Assembly: GCA_017544185.1 (NCBI GenBank)
Contig: JAFYEQ010000244.1
Span: forward strand, 1-7,991
Direction: 5' to 3'
Source: Oscillospiraceae bacterium
Lineage (GTDB): Bacteria; Bacillota; Clostridia; Oscillospirales; Ruminococcaceae
DNA: 7,991 bases
Under the pieces are notes generated by a model. That model had not been told where the DNA came from. It saw only the letters and a list, made by a program, of their open reading frames with translations, and did not search any database. A program made the position numbers and the translations under genes. Below are positions 6,417-7,991 of the stretch, in pieces; positions within the stretch are counted from its first letter, which is position 1; every line of letters starts with the position of its first letter.

Positions 6417-7330
6417 TGCTCAGCGACATACAGCAGCGTATACTCACGCTCAAAAAAGAAAAGGACGTGTGCATACTCGCACACAGCTATACCACTCCCG
6501 ATATACTTGAGATCGCAGACTTCACGGGGGACTCATTCGGTCTGGCAAAGCAGGCTGCAAAGAGCGGACACGAGAACATCATGATGGTGGGCGTGCGCTT
6601 CATGGCGGAGACCTGCAAGATACTCTCTCCCGAGAAGAGGGTATACCTCCCCGAACCCGATGCGGGCTGTCCCATGGCAGAGCAGCTGGATCTGGGCTCG
6701 CTGGAGCGTCTGCGTGAGCGCTATCCCGATCATACCGTGGTATGCTATATCAATACCACCGCAGAGCTGAAGACCCTGTGCGATGTATGCGTCACCTCGT
6801 CGTCTGCGGTGCAGATCATAGAGCGCATAAACAACGACCGCATACTCTTCATACCCGACTGCAACCTGGGCGACTATGTGTCCAAGAAGATACCCGAGAA
6901 GGAGTTCAGCTTCATAAGCGGCGGATGTCCCATACACAGGAGGCTCACCAAGTCCGACGTGCTGGCTGCGAAGATGGCGCATCCCGATGCGCTGCTCCTC
7001 GTCCATCCCGAGTGTCGTCCCGACGTATGCGCTGAGGCGGACTATGTGGGCAGCACCACGGGCATCATGAAGTTCGCCGAGGAGAGCGATGCAAGGGAAT
7101 TCATCGTGGGCACCGAGAACGCTATAATGCAGCATCTCTCGCTGGCTCACCCCGACAAGCGCTTCTACCCGCTGTCGAAGGAGACCATATGCCCCAACAT
7201 GAAGCTCAACACCCTCCTGTCTATACTCAGATGCTTGGAGGGCACCGACGGCGAGGAGATCGTCCTCTCCGATGAGATCATGGAGAAGGCAAGAAAGTGC
7301 ATCGACGAGATGCTCCGTCTCGGCGGCTGA
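6416..7330 (+). CDS. nadA: Quinolinate synthase A, 4Fe-4S enzyme of NAD synthesis
   Basis: NadA condenses iminoaspartate with dihydroxyacetone phosphate to quinolinate, the second step of de novo NAD synthesis from aspartate. At 304 residues it has the usual length. By family alignment the three cluster ligands are Cys85 (DAGCPMA), Cys200 (LVHPEC) and Cys259 (ICPNMKLNT). Other hallmarks are ILAHSYTTPDI (20-30), FTGDSFGLAKQA (36-47), the VGSTTGIMKF segment (211-220) and VGTENAIMQHL (231-241). The ATG at 6416 overlaps the scfB stop (TGATG), and GGAGG at 6404-6408 is 7 nt upstream; an in-frame ATG at 6371 lies inside scfB and adds 15 unrelated residues. The usual partners nadB and nadC are not in the window. 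Coupling to scfB implies co-translation from one mRNA. Confidence 0.95.
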   Translation: MLSDIQQRILTLKKEKDVCILAHSYTTPDILEIADFTGDSFGLAKQAAKSGHENIMMVGVRFMAETCKILSPEKRVYLPEPDAGCPMAEQLDLGSLERLRERYPDHTVVCYINTTAELKTLCDVCVTSSSAVQIIERINNDRILFIPDCNLGDYVSKKIPEKEFSFISGGCPIHRRLTKSDVLAAKMAHPDALLLVHPECRPDVCAEADYVGSTTGIMKFAEESDAREFIVGTENAIMQHLSLAHPDKRFYPLSKETICPNMKLNTLLSILRCLEGTDGEEIVLSDEIMEKARKCIDEMLRLGG

Positions 7331-7353
7331 CCGTACTTATAATAATGATGAAA

Positions 7354-7386
7354 ACCGCCCAAGGCTCATTTCGAGCTTTGGGCGGT
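7354..7386. terminator. Convergent terminator hairpin between nadA and metK
   Basis: ACCGCCCAAGGCTC (7354-7367) pairs with GAGCTTTGGGCGGT (7373-7386): a 14-bp stem with one G-U pair and a 5-nt loop. On the minus strand the stem runs into a short T-run (complement of AAAA at 7351-7354) and AT-rich sequence. On the plus strand only mixed sequence follows. It therefore looks better as the metK-side terminator, but it lies 24 bp after the nadA stop and probably serves both convergent genes. Confidence 0.75.
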
Positions 7387-7390
7387 ATCT

Positions 7391-7403
7391 GTATACTGTA
7401 TAC
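7391..7403. repeat. Doubled GTATAC palindrome
   Basis: GTATAC occurs at 7391-7396 and 7398-7403 with one base between, directly after the convergent terminator. Each copy is self-complementary. No function can be assigned. Confidence 0.35.
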
Positions 7404-7448
7404 CCTTATAGCTTACTGTTCCGCTTCTGATCGCTTCGCAGTTAAGAG

Positions 7449-7511
7449 ACAAGGGACGAGGGGCAAGGGACGAGGGGCAAGGGACAAGGGGCAAGGGACA
7501 AGGGGCAAGGG
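7449..7511. repeat. Heptamer tandem array, nine copies of RCRAGGG
   Basis: Sixty-three bases are made of nine consecutive 7-bp units fitting RCRAGGG: ACAAGGG, ACGAGGG, GCAAGGG, ACGAGGG, GCAAGGG, ACAAGGG, GCAAGGG, ACAAGGG, GCAAGGG. From the second unit on, A-initial and GCAAGGG units alternate, giving a 14-bp higher-order period. The array is purine-rich on the plus strand apart from one C per unit, sits between convergent genes, and has no spacers. A 13-bp piece of it recurs in reverse complement upstream of scfB at 4962-4974. Confidence 0.9.
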
Positions 7512-7513
7512 AC

Positions 7514-7533
7514 GCGACTGCTGACGCAGTCGC
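7514..7533. other. Perfect hairpin following the heptamer array
   Basis: GCGACTGC (7514-7521) and GCAGTCGC (7526-7533) form a perfect 8-bp stem with the tetraloop TGAC. It begins 3 bp after the heptamer array and is the first of three consecutive hairpins. No T-run follows on either strand. Confidence 0.7.
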
Positions 7534-7535
7534 CG

Positions 7536-7562
7536 GGGAATGTGTGGCTATTGCCACATCCC
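7536..7562. other. Second hairpin of the metK downstream region
   Basis: TGTGGC (7543-7548) pairs with GCCACA (7553-7558) around TATT, extended by a G-T pair (7542/7559). Flanking GGG (7536-7538) and CCC (7560-7562) can pair outside a small bulge. It may form part of the 3' untranslated region of metK mRNA. Confidence 0.5.
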
Positions 7563-7565
7563 AAA

Positions 7566-7583
7566 TGGGGTCAGCTTTCCCCA
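7566..7583. other. Third, weaker hairpin near the metK 3' end
   Basis: TGGGG (7566-7570) pairs with CCCCA (7579-7583) across an 8-nt loop. With the two preceding hairpins it gives a run of three stem-loops within 70 bp between the heptamer array and the metK stop. There is no T-run. Confidence 0.35.
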
Positions 7584-7622
7584 AGGTCCCACATCTATCA
7601 ATGGCTCAGATCAGGGACAGTA

Positions 7623-7991
7623 TCATTCTGCTACAGCTGCCTTGAGCTGCTCTGTGCGGTCGGTCTTCTCCCATGCCACGCCCAGATCCTCGCGTCCCAT
7701 ATGGCCATAGGCTGCCAGAGGACGATACTGGGGGCGCCTCAGGTCCAGGTCGCGTATTATAGCGCCGGGACGAAGGTCGAATACCTTCTTTACCGCAGCC
7801 GACAGCTTATCGTCGGGGACGGTGCCTGTGCCGAAGGTGTCCACCATGATGGACACGGGCTCAGCCACGCCGATGGCGTAGGCCAGCTGCACCTCGCACT
7901 TGTCTGCAAGGCCTGCCGCTACGATGTTCTTAGCGACCCAGCGGGCAGCATATGCTGCGGATCTGTCCACCTTCGTGGGGTCCTTGCCGGA
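7623..7991 (-). CDS. metK: S-adenosylmethionine synthetase, C-terminal part only
   Basis: The minus-strand frame is open from the window edge to TGA at 7625-7623, giving about 122 C-terminal residues; the start lies outside. MetK makes SAM from methionine and ATP in the cytosol. [17 protein letters not shown] at the beginning is the strongly conserved MetK phosphate/ATP-binding segment, followed by [27 protein letters not shown] and DTFGTG, also characteristic. The C-terminal [19 protein letters not shown] stretch is as in other MetK proteins. The apparent Met start near 7970 is an internal GTG within the conserved motif, not the gene start. It converges on nadA. It supplies the co-substrate of the radical SAM proteins in this window, though as a housekeeping gene its proximity may be incidental. 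The probable terminator is the hairpin at 7354-7386. Confidence 0.96.
   Translation of the reverse strand, partial: SGKDPTKVDRSAAYAARWVAKNIVAAGLADKCEVQLAYAIGVAEPVSIMVDTFGTGTVPDDKLSAAVKKVFDLRPGAIIRDLDLRRPQYRPLAAYGHMGREDLGVAWEKTDRTEQLKAAVAE

Noticed and set aside
7449..7511. Possible CRISPR array
   Set aside because: The units are 7 bp and directly contiguous with no spacers, so this is a simple tandem repeat.
7297..7524. Small plus-strand ORF running from the nadA end through the heptamer array
   Set aside because: It reads through the terminator hairpin, and its tail is only the translated heptamer (Gly/Lys/Arg repeats). There is no ribosome binding site.

Overview
The window is GC-rich DNA, except for an AT-rich patch around 4430-4600. 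It looks like a chromosomal segment from a Clostridia member, most likely a Ruminococcus-type Oscillospiraceae. Three things point there: a SCIFF peptide (six cysteines in about forty-five residues, a marker of Clostridia) with its radical SAM maturase, a compact branching enzyme of clostridial type, and a Thr-rich surface lipoprotein. The species assignment is inference.

Layout. 1-434 (+) is the 3' end of a PflX-type (COG1313) radical SAM protein. It overlaps by 4 bp a three-helix membrane protein of unknown function (431-1156). After an 81-bp gap come a glycogen branching enzyme, glgB (1238-2995), and, overlapping it by 14 bp, a lipoprotein with a central SGNH/GDSL hydrolase domain between Thr-rich segments (2982-4397). 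An AT-rich intergenic stretch then carries a near-consensus promoter for a 52-residue SCIFF precursor (4610-4768, GTG start), which ends at a strong intrinsic terminator (4777-4825). A 223-bp spacer with small repeats leads to the SCIFF maturase, a radical SAM/SPASM enzyme (5049-6416). Its stop codon overlaps by one base the start of nadA, quinolinate synthase (6416-7330). A hairpin terminator (7354-7386), a nine-copy heptamer array (7449-7511) and three further hairpins fill the gap to the convergent 3' end of metK, S-adenosylmethionine synthetase (7623-7991, minus strand, truncated by the window).

How the genes fit together. The central unit is a ranthipeptide (SCIFF) locus. The precursor is transcribed from its own promoter, and the terminator probably keeps the peptide in excess over its maturase. 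The maturase uses SAM and several 4Fe-4S clusters to make Cys-to-residue thioether links. nadA, also a 4Fe-4S enzyme, is translationally coupled to it. No transporter or peptidase for the peptide lies in the window. glgB and the lipoprotein appear to form a separate two-gene unit.

The SCIFF system is a known family, so its presence is not new. What deserves a second look is its arrangement here, especially the nadA coupling, the intervening terminator and the missing export genes, together with the heptamer repeat and the Thr-rich lipoprotein coupled to glgB.
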